A DNA stretch of 64,000 nt from Providencia rettgeri (GTDB lineage: Bacteria > Pseudomonadota > Gammaproteobacteria > Enterobacterales > Enterobacteriaceae): positions 402,501 through 466,500 of the forward strand of contig UGTZ01000001.1 in assembly GCA_900455085.1 (NCBI GenBank). Reading direction: 5' to 3'. Both the position numbers and the translations under genes were made by a program. The notes below the pieces were generated by a model. That model ran no database searches, was not told the origin of the DNA, and saw only the letters and a list, made by a program, of their open reading frames with translations. Each line of letters starts with the position of its first letter. Positions within the stretch are counted from its first letter, which is position 1. Shown here one piece after another: positions 30,820 through 40,612 of the stretch.

Positions 30820-32916
30820 TTATTGTGCGGTCGCTCGCAACCTGCGTTTTTGCGTGTCTGCGGTGACTGTATATGTCATGGCTGTAGCGCCATTAATCGC
30901 TTGATACTGTCCTGATCCTTGTATTGTCTCCACTTCCCATTGCCAAGCTGTCGGCAAAATGCAGTTGACTTGGCACTCTGGTGTTGCTGTTAGGACATCC
31001 CCAACGACGGGGCGCTTTTTTATAACACTGCCGTTATGAAATATTTGTAATCCTACGGGGGCTGCCATCACTTCTATTTTTGTTGACGCTAGATTGATCC
31101 CCTCTACCTTCGGACTAAAAATGAGGGTGCCCGGCAATTTTCCAGTGGTGATGGTGGTGGTATAAACACCCGGTGCCGTTTCTTTCAACGCCTCCAACTT
31201 AACGCCACTTTGCGAAGGCGATAGTGATGACCCGCCTTTTTGTGTCGTGAAGGCGAACGGCAACTGAATCGATGAAGCCAATTTAGTCATCGGTGCATTC
31301 TGCTCATCCCGCATCGTCAGCGTTAATACCTCCGACTGATCGACATTCAGTACACCTGATCCAACAGTCAAACTCGAGTAGCGGTTAGAAAACCCTGCGT
31401 CGACAATCACTTTTATATAGGCCGGTTTTGATGCATTTCCCTTTCCATCCCATGCAATAGCACTTAGGGTATAAGTATTGCTTTTACCCGCCTGCCAAGC
31501 AGGTAGGCGAATTTGCCAAGCTGTTAAACTTTTGCCAACAGACTGTACTTTCCCACCGTTGGATGAAAACTCTGTCAGCATTCCCCATTTCACACGTTCA
31601 GCACCATATTTCGCTTTTAAGATAGCGCTCAGTGACTGTAGGCTGGCACCTCGACCACGGATTTCCTGCGGCAGTATTAAACTGATCAAATCCTGTTTAC
31701 GGTATTCGAGTACAATGTTGTTATTGCGCTCAACCAGTGCCATTAGGCTGCCTGAGAGCGAACGCAGGCGAGCAACTGAACTCGATGATATTTGGTCTTT
31801 CCAAGGCACACCGAATGAATAGGTCAGTTGTGCCTGAAGTTGCAGATCATCAGTTCCTTGTCCTGTACGCCAGTCAGCCCCAAGGGTAATTAATGGAATA
31901 GGTGTGTAATTCAACCCTACAGTCATTGTTTTTGGCGACTTACTACGAGAGTCCTTACCTTTCATTGCCACTTCATCACCGAAATATTGTTCATATTTCA
32001 GTTTGCCACCAAGTTGTGGATAAGATGGCAACCAAGCACTGGCGGTCATATCAAATCCGTTGGCGGGGCGTTCATCGTAGTCGTCAAAATCCCGTGACTG
32101 ATGCCAGTTGTTGAGTCGCAGATAACCATTGGTTGAAAAGCGTAGATTATCGGACCACAATTCTCCGCCAATACCGAGTCGGCTGTTCCCACCTGTAATA
32201 TCAGCGTCATAAAAGGTGTTGACGCCATACATCCATTGCTCATTGAACCGACGAGCGCCCACTCCTAAGTTTAGGGTGGTGCGATCATTAAGGTTCCGAC
32301 CTCCTAACTGGGTGAACACCAGCCAATCTGGGTTTTGATATACAGGTAACAGCATGTCGGCAGACAGCGTACTTTGTGACAGTTTATCTCCCGGCTGTAC
32401 ACTAATTTGTGCGGTACCATATTGATTTAACCAACTCTCCATGGTTGATGACGCTGTGCTCACCGCCATATCCTTGGCCTGTTTAGTCAGGTACTCCTCT
32501 GCACTTTGTGTGTTCATCGCTTGGAAAAAGTTAGGGGCAGTTTGGGCCAACCAGTTCTCAATTTCACTATCTGAGTCGTTTACTTGTACACCTTTCTTCG
32601 TCGTTTTATCTGTCGTATTGGCGATGTAAGTGCTTGGTACATCGATTTGATCTCCAGCTGAAAGTTGTTCAAAAGCGCGGGCGAAATTGCGTTTTTGATT
32701 TAATGTTTTTAATTCCTCCACTGTCAGATTGTATTGATGAGCCACACTGTGAACGGTCTCTCCTGTCTGCAGGTGGTAAGGCTTCACTTTGATTCCATCT
32801 ACAAACCCAGTAGCAAAGACTGAACCAGTTGGTATGATGGATACGGACAGTAAAACGGGAATCAATAAGGGCATCTGAGATGATTTGATACTGTAACGGT
32901 TAATACCAAAAATCAT
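30820..32916 (-). CDS. Inverse autotransporter (intimin/invasin family), ZirT-like
   Basis: A 698-residue outer-membrane protein. After a signal peptide (ending near SVFATG) comes a LysM domain (about 44-95, YHLQTGETVHSVAHQYNL to GDQIDVP). A linker with FFQAMN follows, then the inverse-autotransporter beta-domain (about 150-385, including GVGARRF, NTFYDADITGGNSRLGIGGE and SAWLPSYPQLGGKLKYEQYFGDEV). Two Ig-like passenger domains end the protein. At 698 residues it is short for an invasin, and the last domain carries a Cys pair, ECQVNC. Two small exported proteins follow. By analogy with ZirT it may export them; it may equally be a small adhesin. Confidence 0.82.
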   Translation of the reverse strand: MIFGINRYSIKSSQMPLLIPVLLSVSIIPTGSVFATGFVDGIKVKPYHLQTGETVHSVAHQYNLTVEELKTLNQKRNFARAFEQLSAGDQIDVPSTYIANTTDKTTKKGVQVNDSDSEIENWLAQTAPNFFQAMNTQSAEEYLTKQAKDMAVSTASSTMESWLNQYGTAQISVQPGDKLSQSTLSADMLLPVYQNPDWLVFTQLGGRNLNDRTTLNLGVGARRFNEQWMYGVNTFYDADITGGNSRLGIGGELWSDNLRFSTNGYLRLNNWHQSRDFDDYDERPANGFDMTASAWLPSYPQLGGKLKYEQYFGDEVAMKGKDSRSKSPKTMTVGLNYTPIPLITLGADWRTGQGTDDLQLQAQLTYSFGVPWKDQISSSSVARLRSLSGSLMALVERNNNIVLEYRKQDLISLILPQEIRGRGASLQSLSAILKAKYGAERVKWGMLTEFSSNGGKVQSVGKSLTAWQIRLPAWQAGKSNTYTLSAIAWDGKGNASKPAYIKVIVDAGFSNRYSSLTVGSGVLNVDQSEVLTLTMRDEQNAPMTKLASSIQLPFAFTTQKGGSSLSPSQSGVKLEALKETAPGVYTTTITTGKLPGTLIFSPKVEGINLASTKIEVMAAPVGLQIFHNGSVIKKRPVVGDVLTATPECQVNCILPTAWQWEVETIQGSGQYQAINGATAMTYTVTADTQKRRLRATAQ

Positions 32917-33664
32917 TTATTTATTCCTTTTATTCCTTCCTTTAAGTCGTTGTTTCCATAATTAGGATATTTCCATTGTGAATAAATGAACTATCAAAGG
33001 TGCTAAACACCAATAATAGAGTGAGATAAGCAGATATTGAGTTGCTGTTATAAATTTCAGTTATGTAATCTAATGCCTCATTTTGGTGGCGGATGTTAAT
33101 ACTCGACTCAATGATTGCATTTCGTCTTGCGGTGAAATTTATATATTTAGATTGATAATGTGAACGTACTTGTTTGGACTAAATAAGAAGTCATAGAGAG
33201 TGGGATTAATTAAGAAATAATAATTTATTATGAATTGAAATTATTTTTTGATATTTACCATATTTCAAACTGTGTGTTTTTTTTAATTTATTTGTTATTT
33301 ATCAATTTGTTATTTATCAATTTGTTATTTTGGGTTTTGGCGGCTTTTCTTTTATTAAAATAATATTGAATACACATAAAAATCGCCTATCCTTCTAGCT
33401 ATCAATATTAGGTATTGGCTGTTTTGGTTAGTGTGGCGGAATTCGATACTTTTTCAGTGAGTCCTATATCTAGGAACCAAAAGTAAGCGCCATTGGTTTA
33501 GATTTCTTTAACGAAGCGATGCTCAGAGATAATACTAGATAAATAATTCAGCAACATCACCTTGATTAATCGAACTCAGTGGTTTCAAAAAACAATTCAT
33601 CATTGGTGCGGCACTTCGAATTATTTAGGACATAGATTATTGTTAGCACTAGCTCTATTAAATA
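32917..33664. other. Long AT-rich intergenic region
   Basis: About 750 bases between the inverse autotransporter and plsB genes, with no supported gene. It contains a short tandem repeat (33291-33330). Much of it is AT-rich and probably holds the promoter of the minus-strand inverse autotransporter gene. Confidence 0.6.
33291..33330. repeat. 15-bp tandem repeat, 2.7 copies
   Basis: TTTGTTATTTATCAA occurs twice in tandem (33291-33305 and 33306-33320), followed by a partial TTTGTTATTT (33321-33330). Confidence 0.85.
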
Positions 33665-33692
33665 AAATGGTAATGTGAATAACATTACCCCT
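33665..33692 (-). terminator. Terminator downstream of plsB
   Basis: GGTAATGT-GAATA-ACATTACC is an 8-bp stem. On the minus strand it is followed by ATTTTATTT, and it lies about 28 bp beyond the plsB stop. Confidence 0.65.
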
Positions 33693-33716
33693 TTTACTTA
33701 TTTAGCTCCAAGATTT

Positions 33717-36200
33717 CTAGTCTGCATTTGTTTCAGCTTCTGTATTCTTCTCTATCGCAGTGGAAAACTCATCGTCTTGGCTAACACTTTCAATAGTTAA
33801 ACGGATCTCAGGTGACATCAAGCGAGCCAGAACGGCATACAGTTTCTGTGCATTGGTAACAAAGATATCATTTTCATTATTATCAATGTAGCCTTCCTCC
33901 CTTAGGGTATCGACCAATGTCGAGAATACCGCTTTATCAAAGAATTCAGGAGCGTTAATACCGTGTAAAACAGAAAGGCGTTGCGCAAGGATACGACTTT
34001 GTTTTTCCAGTGTATTACGGCTGATTTCTGGACTCGCATTGAGTAATGATAATGTGATTGCATAACGTTGCAAAGTCTCACGAACGCCTGCTGCTAAGAG
34101 CTGTAATGGGCGAATACGGCGAGGATTTAGCATCACCACATCATCTTCTTTTAAGCAAATTAGCTTTTGGTTATTCAGTTCATCAATTAGTGTATCTACC
34201 GTCTCATGTAGCTCATCACTGTTATAACGCATAAACAGTTCTGTTTTTAAGAATGGGTAAATTTGGCCTACTTGATAGTGAATGTCTTGGCGGCTAATGC
34301 GTTCATGGTGTAACACAATGCTAGTTATTAGCGATGGTAATACTAATAAATGATGGATATTGTTACGGTAATAGGTCATCAAGACGGCATTTTCGCGAGG
34401 AAGAATGATAATATCCCCCATGCTGTCTTTTTCGACTTCAAATTTATCCATTTGCAAAGCATGTTCTAACAATTGCTCGGCCGTTTTATTTGGCGTTGTA
34501 GCATCTGCGGTGTATGGCACATTGCGTAATAATTGCAGGTAACAGTCGACTTGTTCAACTAGTTGCTCACGAGTCAGTGAGCGTTGACGAGAAGCCAGTA
34601 ACGCAGTCGCACACAGGTTAATCGCATTGGCTGCGGCTGCATTATTAATATTGACCATAATGTTATCAGCTAACGAACTGACCGTTGGGTTTAGCCAAGT
34701 TGGTCTTTGTGGTTCGATAGGGTCGATAGAGTCGCGCCAATCAGGTACACGCTGGCTGAGATAGTGTGGAAGCGAAATTGGCTGACCAAAGTTAACATAG
34801 CCTTGGCCTAGGTTGCGCAATTTACGTAAGCCGCGAACCATAGAGAAAAAGCCTTCTTTCTCTTTTTCTGCACCGCGCAGTTCTTTGGCGTAAGTACCCA
34901 CTTCCATCACATGCTCATACCCGATGTAGATAGGAACAATGGTGATAGGGCGTGAGTCACCGCGCAACATCGCTTGTAACGTCATGGAGAGAGTACCCGT
35001 CTTAGGCTGTAACAAACGACCGGTACGTGAGCGCCCACCTTCCACAAAGTACTCGATGGAGTAACCTCGTGCAAATAGCTCACTTAAATATTCGCGGAAA
35101 ACGGTCGAATACAGTTTATTGCCTTTGAACGTTCGGCGAATAAAAAAAGCCCCTAAACGACGGAAAATAGGCCCAGCAGGCCAGAAATTGAGGTTGATCC
35201 CCGCGGCAATATGGGGTGGAACTAGCCCTTGATGGTATAGCACATATGAGAGCAGTAAGTAGTCCATATGGCTACGGTGGGATGGCACATAAACAATTTC
35301 ATGGCCGTCTTGTGCTAGCTGGCGGACTCGTTCAGCGTGCTGAACATTAATGCCTTGATAAAGGCGATTCCAAGTCCAACTAAGAACCCTATCCGTTAAA
35401 CGTACTGCTTCATAAGAGAAATTGGCTGCGATTTCTTCCATCATCCCAACGGCATTTTGCTGAGCTTTTTTGAGTGGAATTTTTTTACTGCGCGCTTCGT
35501 CTTCAACGGCTTTTTCAATTGCTTTTGACGTCAATAACTTATTAAACAGCTCATAACGTGCAGGGAGTTTAGGCCCAACTGCTGCGAGACGTTGGCGCGA
35601 ATAGTGAATACGTGCGACACGAGCAAGTTTGTTGGCAATAATGGTGTCTGTACCGTGGTCTTGTGCCATTTTCCCAATTGAGACAATCGGAGATAAACGT
35701 ACGAAGCTGTCACGTCCTAACCATAAAACGGCGAAGAATTTTTGGATGCCATTTAACAGTTTCAGTGGTGGTGCTGGGGTATGGCCTTCACGGCCAGGTG
35801 AACGCCCAAACATCACGGATGCCGGTAGCATTTGAATATCTAGATTTGGGTTGTTTTTATGCAAATCTAAATAAGCATGGAATGTTTTTACTGAATCCTT
35901 ACGTGGATTCGGTGAATAATAGCGAAAAACACGTGGGCCATCATCGATAAAAACGTAGGCCGGAAGCTTCGTTCCATTGATATCATTGTCGACTAGCGGG
36001 TCTGGCAGACCAATAGCTAAGCATTGGTGCCGTAGCGTGAGGAGGTCAGACTTCGAATGATAAGGTAATACGTATAGGGTTGGCCTGTTGACATCAAGCT
36101 GCAACTCAGTGATGGGATCCGAAGGAATTAGTTTACTTTTTACCAATAATTTAAGTGGTAAATTCAACGTGTTGTAATATATTTTACGCCATAGTGACAT
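33717..36200 (-). CDS. plsB: Glycerol-3-phosphate 1-O-acyltransferase
   Basis: PlsB acylates sn-glycerol-3-phosphate at position 1 using acyl-CoA or acyl-ACP, starting phospholipid synthesis at the inner membrane. The 827-residue protein is slightly longer than E. coli PlsB (807 aa), with an acidic C-terminal extension. The acyltransferase motif HRSHMDYLL contains the catalytic HX4D, and FVEGGRSRTGR and IVPIYIGYE follow in order. It is divergent from dgkA, as in E. coli. Confidence 0.97.
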   Translation of the reverse strand: MSLWRKIYYNTLNLPLKLLVKSKLIPSDPITELQLDVNRPTLYVLPYHSKSDLLTLRHQCLAIGLPDPLVDNDINGTKLPAYVFIDDGPRVFRYYSPNPRKDSVKTFHAYLDLHKNNPNLDIQMLPASVMFGRSPGREGHTPAPPLKLLNGIQKFFAVLWLGRDSFVRLSPIVSIGKMAQDHGTDTIIANKLARVARIHYSRQRLAAVGPKLPARYELFNKLLTSKAIEKAVEDEARSKKIPLKKAQQNAVGMMEEIAANFSYEAVRLTDRVLSWTWNRLYQGINVQHAERVRQLAQDGHEIVYVPSHRSHMDYLLLSYVLYHQGLVPPHIAAGINLNFWPAGPIFRRLGAFFIRRTFKGNKLYSTVFREYLSELFARGYSIEYFVEGGRSRTGRLLQPKTGTLSMTLQAMLRGDSRPITIVPIYIGYEHVMEVGTYAKELRGAEKEKEGFFSMVRGLRKLRNLGQGYVNFGQPISLPHYLSQRVPDWRDSIDPIEPQRPTWLNPTVSSLADNIMVNINNAAAANAINLCATALLASRQRSLTREQLVEQVDCYLQLLRNVPYTADATTPNKTAEQLLEHALQMDKFEVEKDSMGDIIILPRENAVLMTYYRNNIHHLLVLPSLITSIVLHHERISRQDIHYQVGQIYPFLKTELFMRYNSDELHETVDTLIDELNNQKLICLKEDDVVMLNPRRIRPLQLLAAGVRETLQRYAITLSLLNASPEISRNTLEKQSRILAQRLSVLHGINAPEFFDKAVFSTLVDTLREEGYIDNNENDIFVTNAQKLYAVLARLMSPEIRLTIESVSQDDEFSTAIEKNTEAETNAD

Positions 36201-36326
36201 AAATGATTATAGCCTCTTGTTAACAATGCTGCGCAATCATACCAGAAATACATGGTTAGATCTGTTACTGACAATTCACTTTGACCGTAAAAATCGATTA
36301 TTGTTTGTATTTTTTAAGGAATAAAT

Positions 36327-36701
36327 ATGGCGAGTCAAGTTAAGGGCTTCACGCGAGTGATTAAAGCTGCGGGGTATTCCCTTAAAGGTTTGAAGGCAGC
36401 TTGGGTTAATGAAGCCGCATTTAGGCAAGAATCTGTTGCTGCAATTATCGCGATTTTTATCGCATTTTATTTAGATATCAGCTATATAGATAGGATTTTG
36501 TTAGTGAGTTCTGTTGTTCTGGTGGCAATAGTCGAATTACTGAATAGCGCGATAGAAGCCGTAGTTGACCGTATCGGAAGTGAATATCATGAACTTTCAG
36601 GGAGAGCTAAAGATATTGGTTCTGCCGCGGTATTTGTGAGTATCGGTTTAGCGTTGTTTATTTGGGTACTCGTATTATGGCAGCGCTATTTCCCTGGTTA
36701 A
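36327..36701 (+). CDS. dgkA: Diacylglycerol kinase
   Basis: DgkA phosphorylates diacylglycerol released during membrane-derived oligosaccharide synthesis. The small 124-residue protein has three membrane helices and the family signature VELLNSAIEAVVDR with the catalytic Glu. The N-terminal amphipathic part (FTRVIKAAGYSLKGLKAAW) is typical. AAGGA precedes the ATG. It lies 136 bp before lexA. Confidence 0.96.
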   Translation: MASQVKGFTRVIKAAGYSLKGLKAAWVNEAAFRQESVAAIIAIFIAFYLDISYIDRILLVSSVVLVAIVELLNSAIEAVVDRIGSEYHELSGRAKDIGSAAVFVSIGLALFIWVLVLWQRYFPG

Positions 36702-36788
36702 GGTGTTTGGTTACTTAATCAGGTAAAAAGAAAATAAATCGATAACAAATGCTTAAATTGAGCGATTTAACTGTTCCAAATCTTCATT

Positions 36789-36831
36789 TACCTGTATATA
36801 CTCACAGCTTGACTGTATAAACAAACAGGGG
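36789..36831 (+). promoter_or_regulatory. Two LexA (SOS) boxes of lexA
   Basis: CTGTATATACTCACAG (36792-36807) and CTGTATAAACAAACAG (36813-36828) both fit CTG-N10-CAG, 5 bp apart, directly before lexA. The E. coli lexA promoter has the same double-box layout, so autorepression is expected. Confidence 0.93.
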
Positions 36832-36837
36832 AACGGA

Positions 36838-37455
36838 ATGAAAGCACTGACGGCTCGACAACAGCAGGTTTACGATCTAGTGCGTGACCACATTTCGCAG
36901 ACGGGTATGCCTCCTACACGCGCTGAGATAGCAGCAAGCCTTGGTTTTCGTTCGCCTAATGCGGCAGAAGAACATTTAAAGGCCTTAGCGCGTAAAGGGG
37001 TTATTGAAATCGTCTCAGGTGCATCTCGAGGTATTCGTCTGCTTCTTGAAGAAGAAACCGAAGATCAGGGGTTGCCTTTGATTGGGCGTGTTGCCGCTGG
37101 CGAACCATTATTAGCACAGGAACATATTGAGAGCCACTATCAAGTTGACCCTGAGCTGTTTAAACCACATGCAGATTTCTTATTGCGTGTGAATGGGATG
37201 TCCATGAAAGATATTGGTATTATGGATGGCGATTTATTAGCTGTGCATAAAACACAAAATGTACATAACGGGCAAGTAGTGGTTGCACGTATCGAAGATG
37301 AAGTCACTGTTAAACGTTTTAAGCAACAGGGTAACCGTGTTGAGTTAATAGCAGAAAACCCAGAATTCGAACCTATTGTTGTTGACTTGCGTCAGCAAAA
37401 TTTCACTATTGAAGGTTTAGCGGTTGGGGTTATTCGTAACAGTGATTGGTATTAA
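36838..37455 (+). CDS. lexA: LexA repressor
   Basis: The SOS repressor, inactivated by RecA-stimulated self-cleavage. The 205-residue protein (E. coli 202) has an N-terminal winged HTH (PPTRAEIAASLGFRSPNAAEEHL), the Ala-Gly cleavage site in GRVAAGEP, the catalytic Ser in NGMSMKD and Lys in VTVKRFK. GGGGAACGGA precedes the ATG. In E. coli lexA is followed by dinF. Here no dinF is present and zur is directly convergent. Confidence 0.97.
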   Translation: MKALTARQQQVYDLVRDHISQTGMPPTRAEIAASLGFRSPNAAEEHLKALARKGVIEIVSGASRGIRLLLEEETEDQGLPLIGRVAAGEPLLAQEHIESHYQVDPELFKPHADFLLRVNGMSMKDIGIMDGDLLAVHKTQNVHNGQVVVARIEDEVTVKRFKQQGNRVELIAENPEFEPIVVDLRQQNFTIEGLAVGVIRNSDWY

Positions 37456-37498
37456 TTTTCGTTAGCAACCAGCTGTGTTACAGACGGTGAAGACGATT

Positions 37499-37542
37499 GC
37501 AGGCAGATTTCATGGTTTTATTCTGAAGTCTGCCTGTTTTGT
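37499..37542. terminator. Terminator between lexA and zur
   Basis: CAGGCAGATTTCA (37500-37512) pairs with TGAAGTCTGCCTG (37524-37536) with one mismatch, followed by TTTTGTTT. It lies at the end of lexA, ahead of convergent zur. Confidence 0.75.
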
Positions 37543-37613
37543 TTCCTTTCTTATATTTTTCTCTTCTCTATTTTCTCTTTGCATTTCATCAAACGATCTA
37601 GCAGTCCGGCTAT

Positions 37614-38129
37614 TTACTTTTTCTTAGGGGTTACAGGTTGTTCGTGGTTATGATGACAATGTTCATGATCTTGGCAGCTATTCACTTCGTCGCAATTTTT
37701 ACATAAACCATGGTTTTCCACTACGGTATGCCTTAAGCGGAATTGGTGTTCATCTGCCAAATTAATAATTGCGGCTTCTATCGTTGTGCAATCACTTTCC
37801 GTTACGCTTCCGCACTGGTCGCAAATTAACATAACAGAGATATGGCTTGGGTTATCAAAATGGTGACAAACAACATAGCTGTTGGTTGATTCGATTTTAT
37901 GGATAAAACCTTGCTCCATTAAGAACTCAAGGCCACGATAAACGGTAGGTGGCTTAGCCTGAGGTTCAATTTCACGTAGTAAGTCGAGTAAATCATAAGC
38001 ACTGATCGCACCATGCTGTTGTGCTATTAGGCTCAATACCGTTTCTCTCTGTGGTGTCAACCTGACGCCTCTTGATTGGCAAATATGTTCTGCCATCGCA
38101 AGAACTTTTTTTTCACTCATCTTTTCCAT
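37614..38129 (-). CDS. zur: Zinc uptake regulator (Fur family)
   Basis: Zur represses zinc uptake genes when zinc is plentiful. The protein has about 171 residues, the E. coli length, from the start chosen here. It has a winged HTH (RLTPQRETVLSLI to PPTVYRGLEFL) and a dimerisation domain with two zinc cysteine pairs, CDQCGS and CKNCDE. The C-terminus is His-rich (CQDHEHCHHNHEQ). A longer frame starts at 38210, but the ATG at 38129 fits the family start MEK and follows GGTGGGG. Confidence 0.94.
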   Translation of the reverse strand: MEKMSEKKVLAMAEHICQSRGVRLTPQRETVLSLIAQQHGAISAYDLLDLLREIEPQAKPPTVYRGLEFLMEQGFIHKIESTNSYVVCHHFDNPSHISVMLICDQCGSVTESDCTTIEAAIINLADEHQFRLRHTVVENHGLCKNCDEVNSCQDHEHCHHNHEQPVTPKKK

Positions 38130-38210
38130 TTTACTGACCCCACCCGTTGAAAAATGCAAATGTTTACTGCACACAAGTTTATCACAGTTTCTTGAACTAT
38201 TGAGAATCAA

Positions 38211-38554
38211 GAGATGAATGCGGTGCTATCAAAAAATTTTAGCTTTGCTGAGTATTTTTTAACTAATAAAGAAAATATAGGGAATAATAAATGAAATATA
38301 AAAAATGATATTTAATTTTATTTAAAAATAAACAGATAAAATGAAACATATATTAAACAAATGTATTGTAAATGCATAACTCATGATGAACAATTAATTG
38401 AAAGATTTAGTTTTAATTTGATGTGATTTCAATTAAGACTTATCTTACCTTTAATTTACAACCTTCTTTTCTCACCCTCTAAAGCTTACTTTATGGGGTT
38501 AATGTTTATTATTTTTGCAGGAGCACAGATTAATCTTATTTTATTTATATATTA
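38211..38554. other. AT-rich intergenic region upstream of zur
   Basis: About 340 bases, very AT-rich, between zur and the end of the receptor gene. No gene, operator or repeat was recognised. The terminator of the receptor gene lies at its far end. Confidence 0.55.
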
Positions 38555-38582
38555 TTAGGCAATGATTAAAGTCATTGCCTAA
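38555..38582 (-). terminator. Terminator of the TonB receptor gene
   Basis: AGGCAATGA-TTAAAG-TCATTGCCT is a perfect 9-bp stem, about 10 bp after the receptor stop codon. On the minus strand an AT-rich tract follows. Confidence 0.75.
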
Positions 38583-38592
38583 TATATTTAGA

Positions 38593-40587
38593 TTAGTATT
38601 TATATTCAATACCTAACCAATAATTACGACCTTCTTCGATATACCCATTAGTATATTCATATGACTTATCGAATAAGTTATTAACTGATGTATTAACAGA
38701 TATTCCTTGTCCAAAGTCATAATCTAAACGTAGGTCAGTTTTGGCATATCCACGCACTTTGCTATCTGCATCGACATAATTAAAGGCCCAGCTTCTTGCT
38801 TCTTCGGTTACAGTGATGCTAAATGGCTCATAAGGGGTAAATTTCACCCAAGCGAAGGCTTTGTGGGTAGGTAATTCAGCAACATGTTTAACGCTGTAGT
38901 GTTTTGGATCAGCATGAATGTAGCCGTAACTTAAACCCGCTTCCAACCAATCGGTAATTTGCCCGTTAGTCCCTAAATCAATGCCAAAGTAGTCAACTTT
39001 GCCGCTGTTACGATTTTCGAGTATATAACCTCCATCCTGATTAGTACCGACACGATGCGCCATAATGGCATCAGTTACATGGTTATAATAGAGACTTGAA
39101 GTATATGACCAAGTGGGTGAGATATGTCCCTTGTAAGTCAAATCATAGGTAAGAGCACGCTCAGTATCGATATGTGGGTTAATGACGAATGTGTCGTCAC
39201 TTTTCATTTTTTCTTTGGTATAACGCTCTTTTTGCGTTGGGAAACGGCTTCTTTCTGATATAGAAAATTGAACGGTATCTTTATTTTCTAAATGATAGCG
39301 AGCCATGACTTCCCAGTTGAACGCATGTTGGCTATTGCCATCGTATTTTTCAAAATCACCAGATTTGTAATCATAGCGCTTACCGTCAGCACTTTTGCGC
39401 CAGTCATAGCCAATACCACCAATAATATCTAAGTTATCCATGGCAACCCATTGATATTCGGTAGCAATAGAATAGGTATTATCTTTATAGCGGTCGAATG
39501 GGACATCTCTTTTGGCGCGTGCACGGTGGACATCTTCTTTCCAGTGTGCAGCAAATGACAGCATATCTAATTCACGCACGGTGAAGTCAACACGCATGTC
39601 AGCACCGTTACTGTAATCATCGTAACGGCTGTAGTTATAAAGGCCTTTTTCGTAATCTTTGACAGATTTATACTGATGAAGCGTATTTTTGAACGTATCG
39701 TGGTATAGGCGACTCTGTAAGGCGATATCGTCGGTGACTTGGGTTGTACCGTTGAAATAAATGCTTTCTTTATCATAAGCAGGCCACTGCCAAATTTGTT
39801 GTTTTTTATTCGTTACGCTAGGTGGACTATTTTTATCACCCTCTTGTTTTAAATAAGTCACGACGTATTCATCTGCTTCTCGTGGTGTCCAGCCTACTTT
39901 CACCATCATACGTTTGTCATCAGTTGCTGAATTCGGGCGACGGCCATTATTACCCGCTAATGGGTTATTATTTTCTGAGCCCGGTATTCCCATAAAGCGC
40001 TGCTTATATTGACTGCCACTGACTTGAATAAAGCCGAGATCGTTACGCCCCCCTAAACGTGCGCTGATATTGTGGGCGTTATCTGCACCGCGAGCAAAAC
40101 CTTGGTTTAAGCTAATATTGGCTTCAAAGGGTTTTTGAGGCGTGGCGGTGGTTAAGTTGATAGCCCCGCCCATCAGGTTCGGGCCTTGTAATAGAGAGGT
40201 ATAGCCGGTAGATAGCTCTACGCTGGCTAGCTCGCTAGTCATAAAGCGGCCAAGGTCTAGCGTACCGTCATAAGGCACGTAAGTTGGAATACCATCAAAG
40301 AAAATAGGTACTTGGCGGCTATCAAAACCACGTACATTGACTTGAGTTTCATTGCGGTTTCCTGATTTTTGAATAGAAACTCCTGGCATGGTACTCAGCG
40401 CCTGTGCGACGTTTGTTTTATTCAACTGCTTCATTTGGTTTTCTGTGATGATGTTAGCATCAGCGGCAAGCGGGGTGCTCCAAACGGACATCACATCGGT
40501 ATTTTTTTCAGTGTTAGGTGAGGCTGCGTAGCCCTGTGTCGTGAATAAAGCCATCCCAATCCAATAGGTAATTTGTTTTATTTTCAT
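38593..40587 (-). CDS. TonB-dependent outer-membrane receptor, probably for a molybdenum-type metal chelate
   Basis: A 664-residue outer-membrane protein with a signal peptide (ending TTQGYAA) and a TonB-box-like DVMSVWSTP near residue 31. The plug domain follows (about 45-160, LSTMPGVSIQKSGNRNETQVNVRGFDSRQVPIFFDGIP in segments), then a 22-strand-type barrel ending with the aromatic GIEYKY. It is the last gene of a minus-strand set with a FecCD-type ABC importer, a methyltransferase and ModD. A ModE-like dyad lies 26 bp upstream. Such receptors usually import siderophores, cobalamin or other chelates. The molybdenum or tungsten assignment is inferred from ModD and ModE sites, not from the receptor. 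Confidence 0.85.
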   Translation of the reverse strand: MKIKQITYWIGMALFTTQGYAASPNTEKNTDVMSVWSTPLAADANIITENQMKQLNKTNVAQALSTMPGVSIQKSGNRNETQVNVRGFDSRQVPIFFDGIPTYVPYDGTLDLGRFMTSELASVELSTGYTSLLQGPNLMGGAINLTTATPQKPFEANISLNQGFARGADNAHNISARLGGRNDLGFIQVSGSQYKQRFMGIPGSENNNPLAGNNGRRPNSATDDKRMMVKVGWTPREADEYVVTYLKQEGDKNSPPSVTNKKQQIWQWPAYDKESIYFNGTTQVTDDIALQSRLYHDTFKNTLHQYKSVKDYEKGLYNYSRYDDYSNGADMRVDFTVRELDMLSFAAHWKEDVHRARAKRDVPFDRYKDNTYSIATEYQWVAMDNLDIIGGIGYDWRKSADGKRYDYKSGDFEKYDGNSQHAFNWEVMARYHLENKDTVQFSISERSRFPTQKERYTKEKMKSDDTFVINPHIDTERALTYDLTYKGHISPTWSYTSSLYYNHVTDAIMAHRVGTNQDGGYILENRNSGKVDYFGIDLGTNGQITDWLEAGLSYGYIHADPKHYSVKHVAELPTHKAFAWVKFTPYEPFSITVTEEARSWAFNYVDADSKVRGYAKTDLRLDYDFGQGISVNTSVNNLFDKSYEYTNGYIEEGRNYWLGIEYKY

Positions 40588-40612
40588 TATGTCTTTCCAG
40601 TTTTGTAAATAA

